Assembly: GCA_963210315.1 (NCBI GenBank)
Contig: OY723267.1
Coordinates: forward strand, 1,116,001 to 1,180,000
Reading direction: 5' to 3'
From: Rhynchopus euleeides
Lineage: Eukaryota > Euglenozoa > Diplonemea > Diplonemida > Diplonemidae
DNA: 64,000 nucleotides
The position numbers and the translations under genes are program-made. How positions within the stretch are numbered: the stretch's first letter is position 1; each line of letters opens with the position of its first letter. This document shows positions 11,248 through 21,600 of this stretch, one piece after another. The notes under the pieces were generated by a model. The model was not told the DNA's origin and searched no databases. It saw nothing but the letters and a program-made list of their open reading frames with translations.

Positions 11248-11878
11248 GGCCGGACCTCACCACCCCAGGGCGGGGGGGAGTGGGGGGTCTGGGTAAGCCA
11301 CCTTGACTCGGTGTCGTGTGCCTGGTATACAGAGGGGTGTGTGACGTTGCCGCTGCTGCACGCAGGAAAGGAGTGGCTCGCAAAAAGACAGGCGGTCGAT
11401 GGTGGGTGAGGTGGGGGGTGGGGTGGGGAGCTGGGGCCTTCCGTGGAGGCTCTGCGGTCTCCAGGTATCCGCCGAAAACGAAAGCAAACGGCTAGAACGC
11501 CGTTTTTCCTGGAGAGGGGAGGTGCCCTTTCCCGGCGGCCATCACGCTGGCAGTCGGCAGAATGAATGCATGTGGGTGGCTTTTGCCCCAAGGGGGAGAG
11601 AGAAGGGAGAAGGGGCAAGAAGGGAACCCTACGCAACACACATGTGAACACGCTCCCACCCCGACCCCGACCCCTCCCCTATCCCTTTCCCCACACACAC
11701 TCACAACATGATTTTTGGAAAGTGCCAGGTGGCAGTTTTGTCGGGGGCAGGCCAGTAACCCACTTTTCAGTGCCGTAGCAAGCACGCCACACACACACAC
11801 ACGTGAATCCTTTTGGAGTACCGTAGATCACAACCGAGCGACCAGCCCTGATGTGGTGTCCACACCAGCCTATATATA
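11248..11878. other. Intergenic spacer
   Basis: About 630 bases without a supported gene. The minus strand is C-rich immediately upstream of the ATG at 11247. A short AC microsatellite lies at about 11790-11802. It should hold the 3' UTR of the GPATCH1-like gene and the processing signals for the next gene. Confidence 0.45.
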
Positions 11879-14443
11879 TCACGCCGACAGAGAGCCACTG
11901 TCGCTGTCGCTGTCACTGCTCGACTCTTCTCTCTGCTTCCGCCTCTTCTGCCGTTTGCGCTCCTTCTTGTCCCGCTTCTTCTTCCGTTTCTTCTCCTTCT
12001 TCCTCTCCTTCCGCTCGGACTTCTTCAGCTTCCGCTTTTCCTTCTTTGAGAGTTCGGGCGGCGAATCCGACCCGCTATCCACATCATCAACACGGTGTTC
12101 GTCCTCCCTCCGCAGGCCCTCCAGCCGTGCGCGCAACATGTCGTTCCCTCTGCGCACCTCCGACGCCGCCGCTTCCCGCAGCGCGCTGACAGCATCTTCG
12201 GCAGGCACATCACCTGGCTTCGCCCCTTCATCCGACACAGCGTCCTTCTGTGGCACGTCCTCAGCCTCGTCCTCCGCTCCACCGCCGAAGATGCTCTCAA
12301 ACAGATCTGCGTTGTCGCCGTCGTCATCATCTGCGCCCTCTGCAGCGACCTCCGCCTCCGCCACACCCTCCGGCCCCCCTCCGGCAGCCGAAGCCGACCC
12401 CTCCACTGGGGCGGCACTGGCGGCACTGGCATCAGGGGCGCCACCACCCTCGGCACCCTCTGTGCCTGCTGCAAAGCCCATGATCTCGTCCAGGTCGGCC
12501 AGCAGGTCATCCGGCAGACCGAGCGATGCTGCCGCCGCCGGCGGCGCCGGCGGCGGAAGTGGCGGCAGTGACGGTGCTGGCGTAGCGGGCAGTGGCGGCG
12601 CCTCTGCCTCAGGGGATCCCGGTTCGTCTTGTTGCTGCTGCTGCTGCTCTTCTTCGAGCCTGCGCTCCTCACGGCGCGCCTTCTTCCGCTTTAGGCGTTC
12701 TGCCTTGGCATCGGGCACAGCGGCGGGGGTTGGCAGTGGCTGCTGCTGCTGCTGCGGCACCCCGCTGCCGCCCCCGCCCAGCAGCAGCCGCGTCGCGGCG
12801 TCCGCCTCACGCGTCTTGCTCTTCACCATATCGCCCTTCTCCCGCGTGTGCGGGAAGGGGTCGGGCACACCGAGCCGCTTGCAGATCAACCCGTCGGGAT
12901 ACCACTGCCGCACCTCCCGCGTCTGCGGGCCGTACTCCCCTGCGGATGCCGCACTCTTCCGCGCCTCGTCGGCATGGCGGTGCCCCCCCGCCACCCCCGC
13001 CTCTCCTCCTCCACTCCTCCCCAGCACCTCCGAGGTGTCGATCTCCGCAGCAGCTACGAGGCCGCCAGCCTGGGCCGGCTCCGCCACACCCCCACCCTCC
13101 ACCCCCACCTCCGCAGGCGGACGCGCCAACTCCTGCCGCTTGCCCGAGGTGAACCGCAGCCCGAGGCTGCCCTTCAGCGGCCTGAACACGGCAGCCCCTG
13201 GCGCAGGCTTGGGAGGGCCTGCCTCCACCAGCGGCGGGACGGGATCAGGGGCGCTTCGCGCCCCCTGCTCGGGGGCCTCGTCGAAGCGATTCTTCCGCCG
13301 CCGCCTCTCCTGCTCCTGCACGATGGCCTGGCCCTGCGCCTCGAGGGCAGCCCTCTGCCTGCGTGGCAGCAGCGCCGCCACGTCTGCACAGAGGTCGACC
13401 GCGATGTCCTGCCGTGCGAACAGCAGGTCGATGGGCCGCCGCGCCCGCCACCCCGCAGGGACCCTCACGCAGGGAGCAGGGTGCGCAGCCTCTGCCCCAG
13501 GGGAGGATGCCACGAAGAGGTGTGCCCAGCCGGCGAAGAGCTTCGTCGTCTCCGCGACCTGCAGCGGGTCGTAGCCCTTCTCCAGGAGGAGTTTCGCGTC
13601 GTCCTTCGCGGTGTGCTTTGCGGCGCGGGGGGCGGGCTGGCGGTCGTCAGCACCCAGGTTGATAGCATCGTCGTATTCATCCATATCCATCCCACCGCCG
13701 AGGCCATCGTCATCATCATCGTCATCGCCGTAGCCACCACCCCCAAAGAGGCGCCGCTTTTTATAGGAGCGGGTGAGCTGCCGCTGGTCATCCTCCACGC
13801 CCCTCCCCCTGAGGGTGCCCGGGGGTGCCCCCGGGGTGTACCCCAGGCCCTGCGTGCCCTGGTGCTCCACAACACCGCTGCCCGGCTCCTGTGGGTGCCG
13901 CGACACCGCCAGGGTGTCGTGGCAAGGCTCGTCGCTCTCCTCCCCGCCGCTGCTGCCGTAGGCATCGGTGTGGCGGGTGGCGCGGGGGCGCTTTGCGTTG
14001 CGGCGGCGCGGCATTGCTGCTGGGATGACCTCGACCCAACCGAGGCGTCTCAGCAGCAGCTCCCCGATGTAGTCAGAAGAGGGCCGGATGAGTGTGTCGA
14101 GGAAGGTGTCGGGGGAGGCAGCAGACGGGGCGGCAGCGGCGGCGCCCGGCGTGGTGGGGGCGAAGGTGCGTTTGACCCGCATGGTTGACTTCATCATGTC
14201 CCGGAGGTCCTCCTCATCCATGAAGTCCTCCACGGACTGCTTGGTGCCGCGGTCGTATTTTGCGGGCTCCCATCCCTCGCGGCTCCCCACCGTGTTGTAG
14301 TGCCCTGCGCTCCACCCGCCCTGCCATGCCCCGTGGAGGCGCTGCTCCTTGCGCCCGGCGACGCGGTTGCCGACAACATCACTCTTGCTCCGCAGCCCCT
14401 GCTCCCCATATTCGACTAGGTCATTCCGCTGCTGGCCGGACAT
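11879..14443 (-). CDS. GPATCH1: GPATCH1/TOUGH-like spliceosomal G-patch protein
   Basis: An 854-aa protein homologous to GPATCH1 (TGH in plants), a nuclear spliceosome-associated factor. The start at 14443 (MSGQQRNDLVEYG) is chosen because family similarity begins there. It is followed by QRLHGAWQGGWSAGHYNTVG and SREGW, then the diagnostic VEDFMDEEDLRDM. Around residue 125-150 is a G-patch-like helix (ELLLRRLGWVE) in which the usual glycine-rich completion is poorly kept. The conserved block TREVRQWYPDGLICKRLGVP plus DPF occurs near residue 525. The C-terminus has the LFESIFGG motif and a long Lys/Glu/Arg tail ending in a Ser/Asp repeat, as in the animal protein. No DNA-level intron is needed. 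A pyrimidine tract ending in CAACAG lies 17 bases upstream of the ATG. Confidence 0.9.
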   Translation of the reverse strand: MSGQQRNDLVEYGEQGLRSKSDVVGNRVAGRKEQRLHGAWQGGWSAGHYNTVGSREGWEPAKYDRGTKQSVEDFMDEEDLRDMMKSTMRVKRTFAPTTPGAAAAAPSAASPDTFLDTLIRPSSDYIGELLLRRLGWVEVIPAAMPRRRNAKRPRATRHTDAYGSSGGEESDEPCHDTLAVSRHPQEPGSGVVEHQGTQGLGYTPGAPPGTLRGRGVEDDQRQLTRSYKKRRLFGGGGYGDDDDDDDGLGGGMDMDEYDDAINLGADDRQPAPRAAKHTAKDDAKLLLEKGYDPLQVAETTKLFAGWAHLFVASSPGAEAAHPAPCVRVPAGWRARRPIDLLFARQDIAVDLCADVAALLPRRQRAALEAQGQAIVQEQERRRRKNRFDEAPEQGARSAPDPVPPLVEAGPPKPAPGAAVFRPLKGSLGLRFTSGKRQELARPPAEVGVEGGGVAEPAQAGGLVAAAEIDTSEVLGRSGGGEAGVAGGHRHADEARKSAASAGEYGPQTREVRQWYPDGLICKRLGVPDPFPHTREKGDMVKSKTREADAATRLLLGGGGSGVPQQQQQPLPTPAAVPDAKAERLKRKKARREERRLEEEQQQQQQDEPGSPEAEAPPLPATPAPSLPPLPPPAPPAAAASLGLPDDLLADLDEIMGFAAGTEGAEGGGAPDASAASAAPVEGSASAAGGGPEGVAEAEVAAEGADDDDGDNADLFESIFGGGAEDEAEDVPQKDAVSDEGAKPGDVPAEDAVSALREAAASEVRRGNDMLRARLEGLRREDEHRVDDVDSGSDSPPELSKKEKRKLKKSERKERKKEKKRKKKRDKKERKRQKRRKQREESSSDSDSDSGSLSA

Positions 14444-14459
14444 CACCGGCCTGTGTACC

Positions 14460-14505
14460 CTGTTGAGAGAGGAGATGAGAGGTGGTGGAGTGGGGTGGGG
14501 TGTGG
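14460..14505 (-). promoter_or_regulatory. Probable trans-splice acceptor of the GPATCH1-like gene
   Basis: On the minus strand a CT-rich tract of about 40 bases (complement of 14462-14500) ends in TCAACAG, with the AG at 14461-14460, 17 bases before the ATG at 14443. No GTATG donor with a coding exon is seen just upstream, so spliced-leader addition is the simplest reading. A normal intron in the 5' UTR is the alternative. Confidence 0.45.
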
Positions 14506-14809
14506 GGCGGTGCGACATAGGGGTGGGTGCATCCAGCAGCGTGTAAATATTTCGTCGGGGAGGGAGGGGATGGGGGCTTCCTTTCGGTGTTGCTTCAGCG
14601 ATTGCCGGTGCGGGGGGGGTGGTGGTGGTGGTGGTGGTGTGAATCAGATCCGGCGCGCCAGACATACACGGTGGGGTACGACAACCAGAGGGTAACCCTT
14701 TTCGGTACCCAAATCGGCCGAAAATCCGATAACGCATTTAGGTACCCTGGGTACCGAATTTAGGTACCCAGGGTACCTAAATTAGGTACCCCCACCCCCG
14801 AAAGTTGGA

Positions 14810-14923
14810 AAATCTGTGGGGGGACCTTTTCAAAATTTTTTTTGGGGTGGGCCTATTTTGGACATTTGGACCCATTTTCAAAGGAATTTTTGAATTTTGA
14901 GCCCATTTTGAACCCTAAAATGG
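14810..14923 (+). repeat. About 114-bp direct repeat, copy 1
   Basis: An AT-richer unit containing GGGGTGGGCCTATTTTGGAC and ending CCCTAAAATGG. It recurs at 14995-15110 with roughly 90 percent identity, giving a spacing of about 185 bases. The unit has no coding potential and lies near the left end of the 3.5-kb TIR element. Confidence 0.85.
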
Positions 14924-14994
14924 CTCATCGAAATATTTCTGCAAAAATCCGGGCCAGAATGCCAAAATCTGAGAAAATCTGGAAAATTCTGAGA

Positions 14995-15110
14995 AATTCT
15001 GTGGGGGGGGGCCTTTTCGAAATTTTTTTTGGGGTGGGCCTATTTTGGACATTTGGGTCCGTTTTCAAAGGAATTTATGAATTTTGAGCCCATTCGTTGC
15101 CCTAAAATGG
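14995..15110 (+). repeat. About 116-bp direct repeat, copy 2
   Basis: Second copy of the unit at 14810-14923, starting near AATTCTGTGG and ending CCCTAAAATGG. It differs by scattered substitutions and small length changes in the homopolymers. Confidence 0.85.
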
Positions 15111-15936
15111 GACCGCGGATATCTAGCTCCTGCTGAGGACCTGGGTACATGGCCAAATCAGCCAGAAATCTCAGGTTTTCGTATTGCAATTTGGGTTCGC
15201 GTGCTGGTATCGCAGCCTGGCCCCGAGGGTCCATACCGTGAGTAACCGGGCCCGCTATCCTACACTCGTTTTTTCCTAGGTTTTCGTCAGCTGATTGAGG
15301 GTGTGATATGAGGGTTCTATCCAACAAGGATATCAAGGCGGCACTTCAAAGTCCTGCCAAGGACAGCGCCACGTGGGTGTGTGCTTCTGATGTATGTTAT
15401 GTCATCATGTGAAACCCTCCCCAGCGTGTGCCAACATCCCTGACACGCTCACGAAAAGCATGACACGGAGAAAGCAGGTGCCGAAACAACCTGCCGAGCA
15501 CACGGGTGGTGCCACATGATCCCATATCGTTGCCTGCTTTGGGGCCTGAAGGACATAGGGGTCCAACCGGCACTTGAGCATCGCAAGGCCTGAGCGGCTG
15601 TGTGGCAGGTTTTCATTGAAGGGCCAAATCCCCCCTTTTCTGGGTGAAAAGTGTTGTGCGTCGTTCAGTATCTTGCGCGAATCGCTTTCGACACCACCAT
15701 CAAACCACCGCAAAAGAACAACCCATCTTCTGGAGTGTGCTCTCTGGTGGCGGGGTGGGATGGGTGAGTGGGGTGTGACGGTGCAACGACAGTCGAACTT
15801 CTTCGAACACAGAACACCCCACCAGCCTGCCGGGCGTGTGAAGTGTTCGCAAGGATCCGCACGGTGAAAAGTTTCCTGAGTTGGCTACGCCGAACTTACA
15901 AAATGGCAAGGTGTGAGTGTCGCTTGTTGCGACCCA

Positions 15937-16313
15937 CACGGTGGCCAGGATTTTGTGGGATATGGAAACGGGATATCCCGGTGGGATATCCCGCGGGGGA
16001 GGTCTCCCTCGCGGGTTTGATATCCCGCCAGGGTGGGGGGTCATCTCCCCCCCGGGAGATGGGGGCATCTCCCGCGGGAGATGTAGGCATCTCCCGGGGG
16101 GGAGATGACCCCATATCCCACGGGAGATGACCCCATATCCCGCGGGAGATGCCCCCATATCCCGGGGGGGATATGACCCCCTACCCGGCGGGATATGGTT
16201 TTTCCAAAACGCGGGGTATGGTTCTTCCAAAACGCGGGATATGTCACTTTGAGACGTGGGATATCCCACCGGCATATCCCGTTTTCATATCCCACAGAAT
16301 CCTGGCCACCGTG
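15937..16313. mobile_element. 377-bp MITE-like element with 57-bp inverted ends
   Basis: The left end starts CACGGTGGCCAGGATT at 15937. The reverse complement of the right end (closing at 16313) matches it over about 57 bases with around four mismatches. A CA dinucleotide flanks both sides (15935-15936 and 16314-16315), consistent with a 2-bp target duplication. The interior is a dense set of short palindromes built on GGGATATCCC and GGGAGATG units. It is far too small to code for a transposase. Its outer eight bases, CACGGTGG, equal those of the 3.5-kb element it lies within, which suggests mobilisation by the same enzyme. Confidence 0.8.
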
Positions 16314-16319
16314 CACTGG

Positions 16320-18640
16320 CTGGACGAGTTCTCTTTTTGGGACAAGACCACACACAACAAGAAGGTTGTCACAGGGGGTCTTCGCTGGTCGTTATTCTTC
16401 GTCAATCTTCGTCAGTTTTCACTATTTCAACAGCAAATACACCAAGATGCACTGACGACCATCCCGTAGCGAAGACCCCCACAGTGAAAAAGATAGTTGG
16501 CAGCGCTTTGGGTGACAAACACAATCTACCTTGCCTTGTTGTTATGACTGTGCGCACATTCACACCAACCTTCATCAGCCAAGCCACGTGAGGTTTGTTC
16601 ACCCGGGTTTGGCGCACACAACGCCTTATCTTTTAAACGTCCAATGCAACACTCACAGCATCGAGGCCGAGTGTTTCTCGTAGTATTTTTCGAGGGAAAT
16701 CCCCCCAAAAAAGGACACATCCGTCCGAGGGCACATGAGTGCGAGACAGCTCCCAATAAAAAAACCCCAGACCTACCGCACATCACTTCTGGCGTTCGGA
16801 ACTCGGTTTGTTTTGGGGATTGCAATCTCTTCGATTCTGCAATAAATGAGGTTTTGCTCTGAGTGAGCGGATATAACTGGTGAAAATGGGTACAGTGGTC
16901 TGAATCTGGAGGTTGGGTGCGGGTTGTGTGTTCCGCATCATCACTACAAACCAAACCAAGCCGATTGACACCGAACATTTTGTCTGACCTGCACCCATTG
17001 TTTCCTGCCTGCCTGCCTGTGTTGTGCTGCACCTGTGCCTCCCTGTTCTGTATTTTGTACCCTCAGCGGGTTCACGATACAGGGCAGTCCACTCCCCAAA
17101 AATCACGGTCTTGACGCCCATTCCATCCACTTTCAGTGGATGTGTTTGGTATTTCCGAATGGAATTTTCCAGCGTCAAGATTACAAGAACAGGGTCAGTC
17201 ACTTCTACCGTAGCTGCGATGCCGGTAGTTGTGCAGAAATGATCTTTTCGACGGACGCGACGCCTCCCCAGCTTGCCTGTGTCTGTGTTGCCATAGCCAT
17301 GTGACAGATATTCACATAACGAATGTACTGTCACACCGCAAGGGGCTTTGGACAACGTTAAACACCAGTACACTTGCAGGTTTGGGTCGAAAATTCCAAT
17401 TTCCGCTGGTCACGGGCCCCTTTCAAAACATTGACCACCTTTCGAGAATTTAGTTCTGCACCATGGATTCGAGGGACTGCGATGATTCGGAACCGAGGAT
17501 GAAGACTACTGGGAAGGAACTGTGTGCTCTCTTGAAGCACTGGAATCGGCGAACTTGGACGGAACCTAAGCGCGACAGGTGAAGGGGCATCCCGAACAAA
17601 GGCATACAAAGTGGCTCTGGAGATATTGTTGCATCTGCGACACCCTGTCTTACATCCCGCCTGGGCTCTGATCTTCACCTATAGCAATGACTAAATCCCT
17701 ATCCGGGTACATGAAGCTTTTGTAGGTACATTTAAACTTGCGAACCTCTCAACGACCTGTTAATCGCCTTGTACCGAAATCTGACCCTGGGCTTCGGCCC
17801 TCACGGCATTCAGCGGGTGACCCGATGCCGGTGTGGATGGAGAAGTGCACAGTTCTGAAACAGTGTGTCGACGAATCCGAGGAATCCAATCAGAGTAGTC
17901 CCGAGATGAAGTGGTGCAAGAACTCAAAAACTGTTTGCCTTTGGTCAAGGCCCCCTTTCCAAAAATTTGACCCGCGCAGTGGTGGCCAGTCCTGAGAACC
18001 AACAGTAGCATAAGCCTACGACTGGTCCAGGACGAGGCCGACCCTGTACATAGCCTGTGTATGACTACCCTGTCATACCAGGCTGCTGCTAGTTGGCCAC
18101 AAGCCACTGGCAGACCATGACCCAGGGTACCGAATTTAGGTACCCCAGGGTACCTAAAAAATGGGTTACCCACAGGGTCCGACATCGGGTGTCGTACCCC
18201 ACCGTGTAGCGCGGGATGGGGGGGGGGGGGTCGGGGGGGCGGCTAAGAGGAAGGAGGCACACACCCCCACCCCACCCCCCACCCCCCCGTTCTCGTTTGC
18301 CGCGCCCGTCCATGTATGGGTGGGTCAGAAGGGGAGATGACGCGATCAGAATGATTGCGGTTTTCAAGACAGACCCCCCCCAGCAAATCCCTCCCTGATC
18401 ACTTCGCGAAGAGACCACGATACTATTGAGATACTTGATTACGTTAGACCGGTCAGAGCGTACGGAAACACACCCCGGGGGGGCCCCTTCACGCTGTGCC
18501 ACTGTGAGCCGCACAAACTGCGCCACTCTGCAACTAGTTTGTGAGGCATGCATACACGCACAGCTCACGTTCTCAGTATGTTTGCACCCTTTTTGCAAAA
18601 GTTTTGAGTGAAGGGCCCCGCCACCTGACACTACACTACC
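16320..18640. other. Gene-free interior of the TIR element and flank
   Basis: About 2.3 kb that is AT-richer than the surrounding genes. Open frames up to 196 codons (for example minus strand 17373-16783) show no family resemblance and no intron or acceptor pattern. 18207-18640 is the 3' flank of the helicase gene and contains C-runs and G-runs. Nothing else is supported. Confidence 0.45.
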
Positions 18641-21600
18641 TTACCCTGAGGAGAGTGTCTCTGTCGGGTAGGGCACTGTGATGACACAGGACTGCGGCTC
18701 GACTGCCGCGCTCAGCTCAAACATCGCCTCGCGAACCAGGCGATCGTTCAACTCTGGGTCACCCTCGTTGTCGAGCCCGACAAACCCGCCGCTGGCCTCC
18801 GTGATGACACCCCCATCGGCTTCGACCATCTGCTCAGGGGTGTCGCTGGGCATCGTGGCTGGCGGCAGCCCCACGAACTCCCCCAGGGGGTTTGCCCAGG
18901 TGTTCTTCACCACGCGTGCCATGTCGAAGTCGGGGAGGTCGGCGACCCGCTCTTTCAGCTTCTTATGTGCGGACTTGACAAAATTGACGTACTTCACATG
19001 CAGCTGTGCGAGCTTCCGGGCGCCGAGCTCCCTAACATTAGCCACCGTCCTCAGGGTGTCGGTGACACACCTCAGGGTTGCCTGCTTTTTGACCCCATTC
19101 CTGCTGCTGCTGAACCGCACGTCACGCACCGTGCGGTGTGTCCCGCCCATCTCATGCACAACCTCACCCCCAACACCCAGCACCTTCACGGAGGGGTCCA
19201 TCAGCAGCACGACCAGCTCCGCAACCCCAGGGCAGCCCAGCAGGACGGTGCCTGCCTCCATCGACACGCGCGACATCTTCCCCGGCTGAGATGAGAAGGC
19301 GGCGGCCTGCCTGCGGCTGCCCGAGAGGGATGTGCCCACACCGAAGCCCATGATGCCCCGCTTCGGCAGCAGCATGGGGAAGGCAACGGAGCACATCCGG
19401 GGCACCACCCGCACCATCTTGGCGGCGGGCGGCGAGAACACGAGCACCCCTGCCGCTGCCACAGAGGTGTGCGGCGCGGCGGACGACACCGCAACGGAGT
19501 TGCCCGACAGGTAGGAGTGTGCCTTCTTCCCGGGGAGACGCAGCGTGCCGTCCCTCCCGCGCTTTGCGGTGCGCACAGCCTCCTCCACCTGCAGGGCGGG
19601 TGGGACCCTCAGGACGCGATCCTGCAAGCGGCAGGCGATGCGCAGGTTGAAATATGTATTGAGCCCGCTCTGTGCGAACCACCCTGCATCGGACCTCGCC
19701 CCGCGAGCGGAGGAGCGCAGGAACAGCTCCACCCGCTGCATCCCCGGGCGGAACACCGTGTAGCGCAGGGGGAGGAGGGGCTCGCCGTGGATGCGCTTCT
19801 CTGTCTTCGACAGGATGTCTGCGCTTATGTTGTGCCGCACCACGCGCAGCTGGTCCTCCACATGCGACTTCGCAGCGAGGGTCTCCGGGGTGTCGTCCCC
19901 ATCAGGGCAGGCGAAGCGGTGCGACAGCCCCAGGCTGAGGTAGAACGGCGCGACGCTGCCCTCGGTGCTGTTGAGGGGGTCCGCACCGCACGACGGGGAG
20001 TGCCCCACGACGAAGGAGTGGTGGAGGTGGGTTGCGAACAGGCAGGCCGTGATGCGGAACTGGTCTGCGGAGCGGAGGCACATCGGCTCCACCTCGCGGA
20101 AGGAGTCCTGCATGATCCAGTCCACCAGGGCCTCGTGGTTGCGGGCGTAGGCCTTCTCGATGGCAGCCTGCTGTGTTGTCTTCTCGATCTTCTTGTCGCG
20201 CTCGTCATCCAGCGCGTCAATAGTGAGAGAGACCAGCAGGTCGGCAATGCGATCGCACGCAGCCTCGATTGGATCGCCGGGTGCTGCAGAGCGGGAGGAT
20301 GTTGGTGTATGTGTGGGTGGAATGTGGCAAAGTCAATTATTTTGTTTGAACTCTCGCATCCGAGAGCTGCCAGATACACTGTTTGTTTGCATTGCATTGC
20401 ATCACTCTCGCACTGGCTGGGTGTCTCTGCGGCATACCGAATTGCAGGGCTGCCGTGTCGTCGACCTCTGTGGCTGCGAGCACCTCGAGGCTGTGGAGGC
20501 GCTCCTCCAGCTGGCGGCCCTTCTCTGCCGACATGGGGGGCTCGCAGAGGCCGGCCTTGCTGGCGGCGATCTGCACCTGCACGACCTTGTCGTGCAGGTC
20601 GCGGAGGGCGGGGAGCGAGAGGCCCTTCGATGCGCACCACTCCTTCTCCGCTAGGAAGGTGCTGCCTGTGGACCCCTTCGGGCGCTGTGCCTTGTGCTTC
20701 GTGAGAAACTCGCCGCGCCGCTTCCGCCAGAAGTGGTATGCGTTTGCAGTGGCAACGTCATCTGACAAAGAGGGGCCTGCGAAGCAGACGTCGAGCATGC
20801 TGCTCAGCACCGGCTGGCGGTGGGGCGTCAGCACGACCCGCCCGCCTTTGCTCCGTGCTGCAGCGATCACCACGCTGTCTGTGAAGCAGCCGAACATCGC
20901 CCCGTACACCACAAGCATTGCAGAGTAGACGTCGATTGTGAAGAGGGACACAAGCTTGCCGAAGTAGGTCAGTTCGTAGATGCAGGGCTCCGTGGAGGCG
21001 AGGTCCACCACAGAGGACTCGCCCTTGGCGCAGATCTGCATATCGACGAGGTCGTTGAGGGCGCGCAAGATGGCGGACTGGCCAGCAGGGGGGTCGATGA
21101 AGTCCTGCAGGAAGGCGACGACGGAGGACGATGTCCACCGCATGGCGAGCACCCGCAGGCACAGTGTCTGCAGAGGCGTGCAGAGGATCTCGGGTATCTG
21201 CGACTCGTCGAAAGCCTCGTACTCCGCCTGTGTCACCATGCGGAACACCTGCCCTGCAAAGACACGCCCGCACCGCCCGGCACGCTGCTGGCACATGTTT
21301 TTGCAAGCCCATCGCAGCTCCAGGCTGCTGATGTTCAGGTCCGAGTCGAAGACGGTCTCCTTATGCAGGCAGAAGTCGATGACGACGCCCAGGTTTTTGA
21401 TGGTCAGCGCACTCTCCGCGACGTTGGTTGCCAACACGATGACGCGCTTGCCTGTGACAGAAGAGGGTGGTGGATGGGGTTGATGGGGCATGACTGGTGC
21501 AACGACTTTGGCTTTCGAGAGCCTAAATACCCTCCGTAACCCAACATACCATCGTGATCCTGGAACACCCTGTACTGGTCCTCGAGGGACACAGTGCTGT

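Larger units (their letters stand above)
14667..18206. mobile_element. 3.5-kb terminal-inverted-repeat element with TA target duplication
   Basis: The left end reads CACGGTGGGGTACGACA (14667-14683), and its exact reverse complement closes the element at 18190-18206. Both ends are flanked by TA (14665-14666 and 18207-18208), as in transposons that duplicate a TA target. Next to both ends lie palindromic arrays of GGTACC units (14700-14793 and 18121-18165) with a shared GGTACCGAATTTAGGTACCC core. The interior contains no recognisable transposase, so it is probably non-autonomous or decayed. It holds a repeat pair at 14810/14995 and a second TIR element at 15937. The two ends could instead belong to two separate elements of one family. 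Confidence 0.65.

Noticed and set aside
11715-13574. Plus-strand open frame of 619 codons, Ser/Ala/Pro-rich
   Set aside because: Exact antisense of the GPATCH1-like gene, whose homology is clear; the Ser runs are the complement of its Lys/Glu/Arg and Ala/Gly codons.
16020-16300. CRISPR-like regular repeats
   Set aside because: The GGGATATCCC/GGGAGATG units are palindromic and irregularly spaced, lie inside a MITE, and the organism is a eukaryote.
16783-17373. Candidate transposase frame inside the 3.5-kb TIR element
   Set aside because: 196 codons without a DDE/D pattern, helix-turn-helix or zinc motif that I can see.
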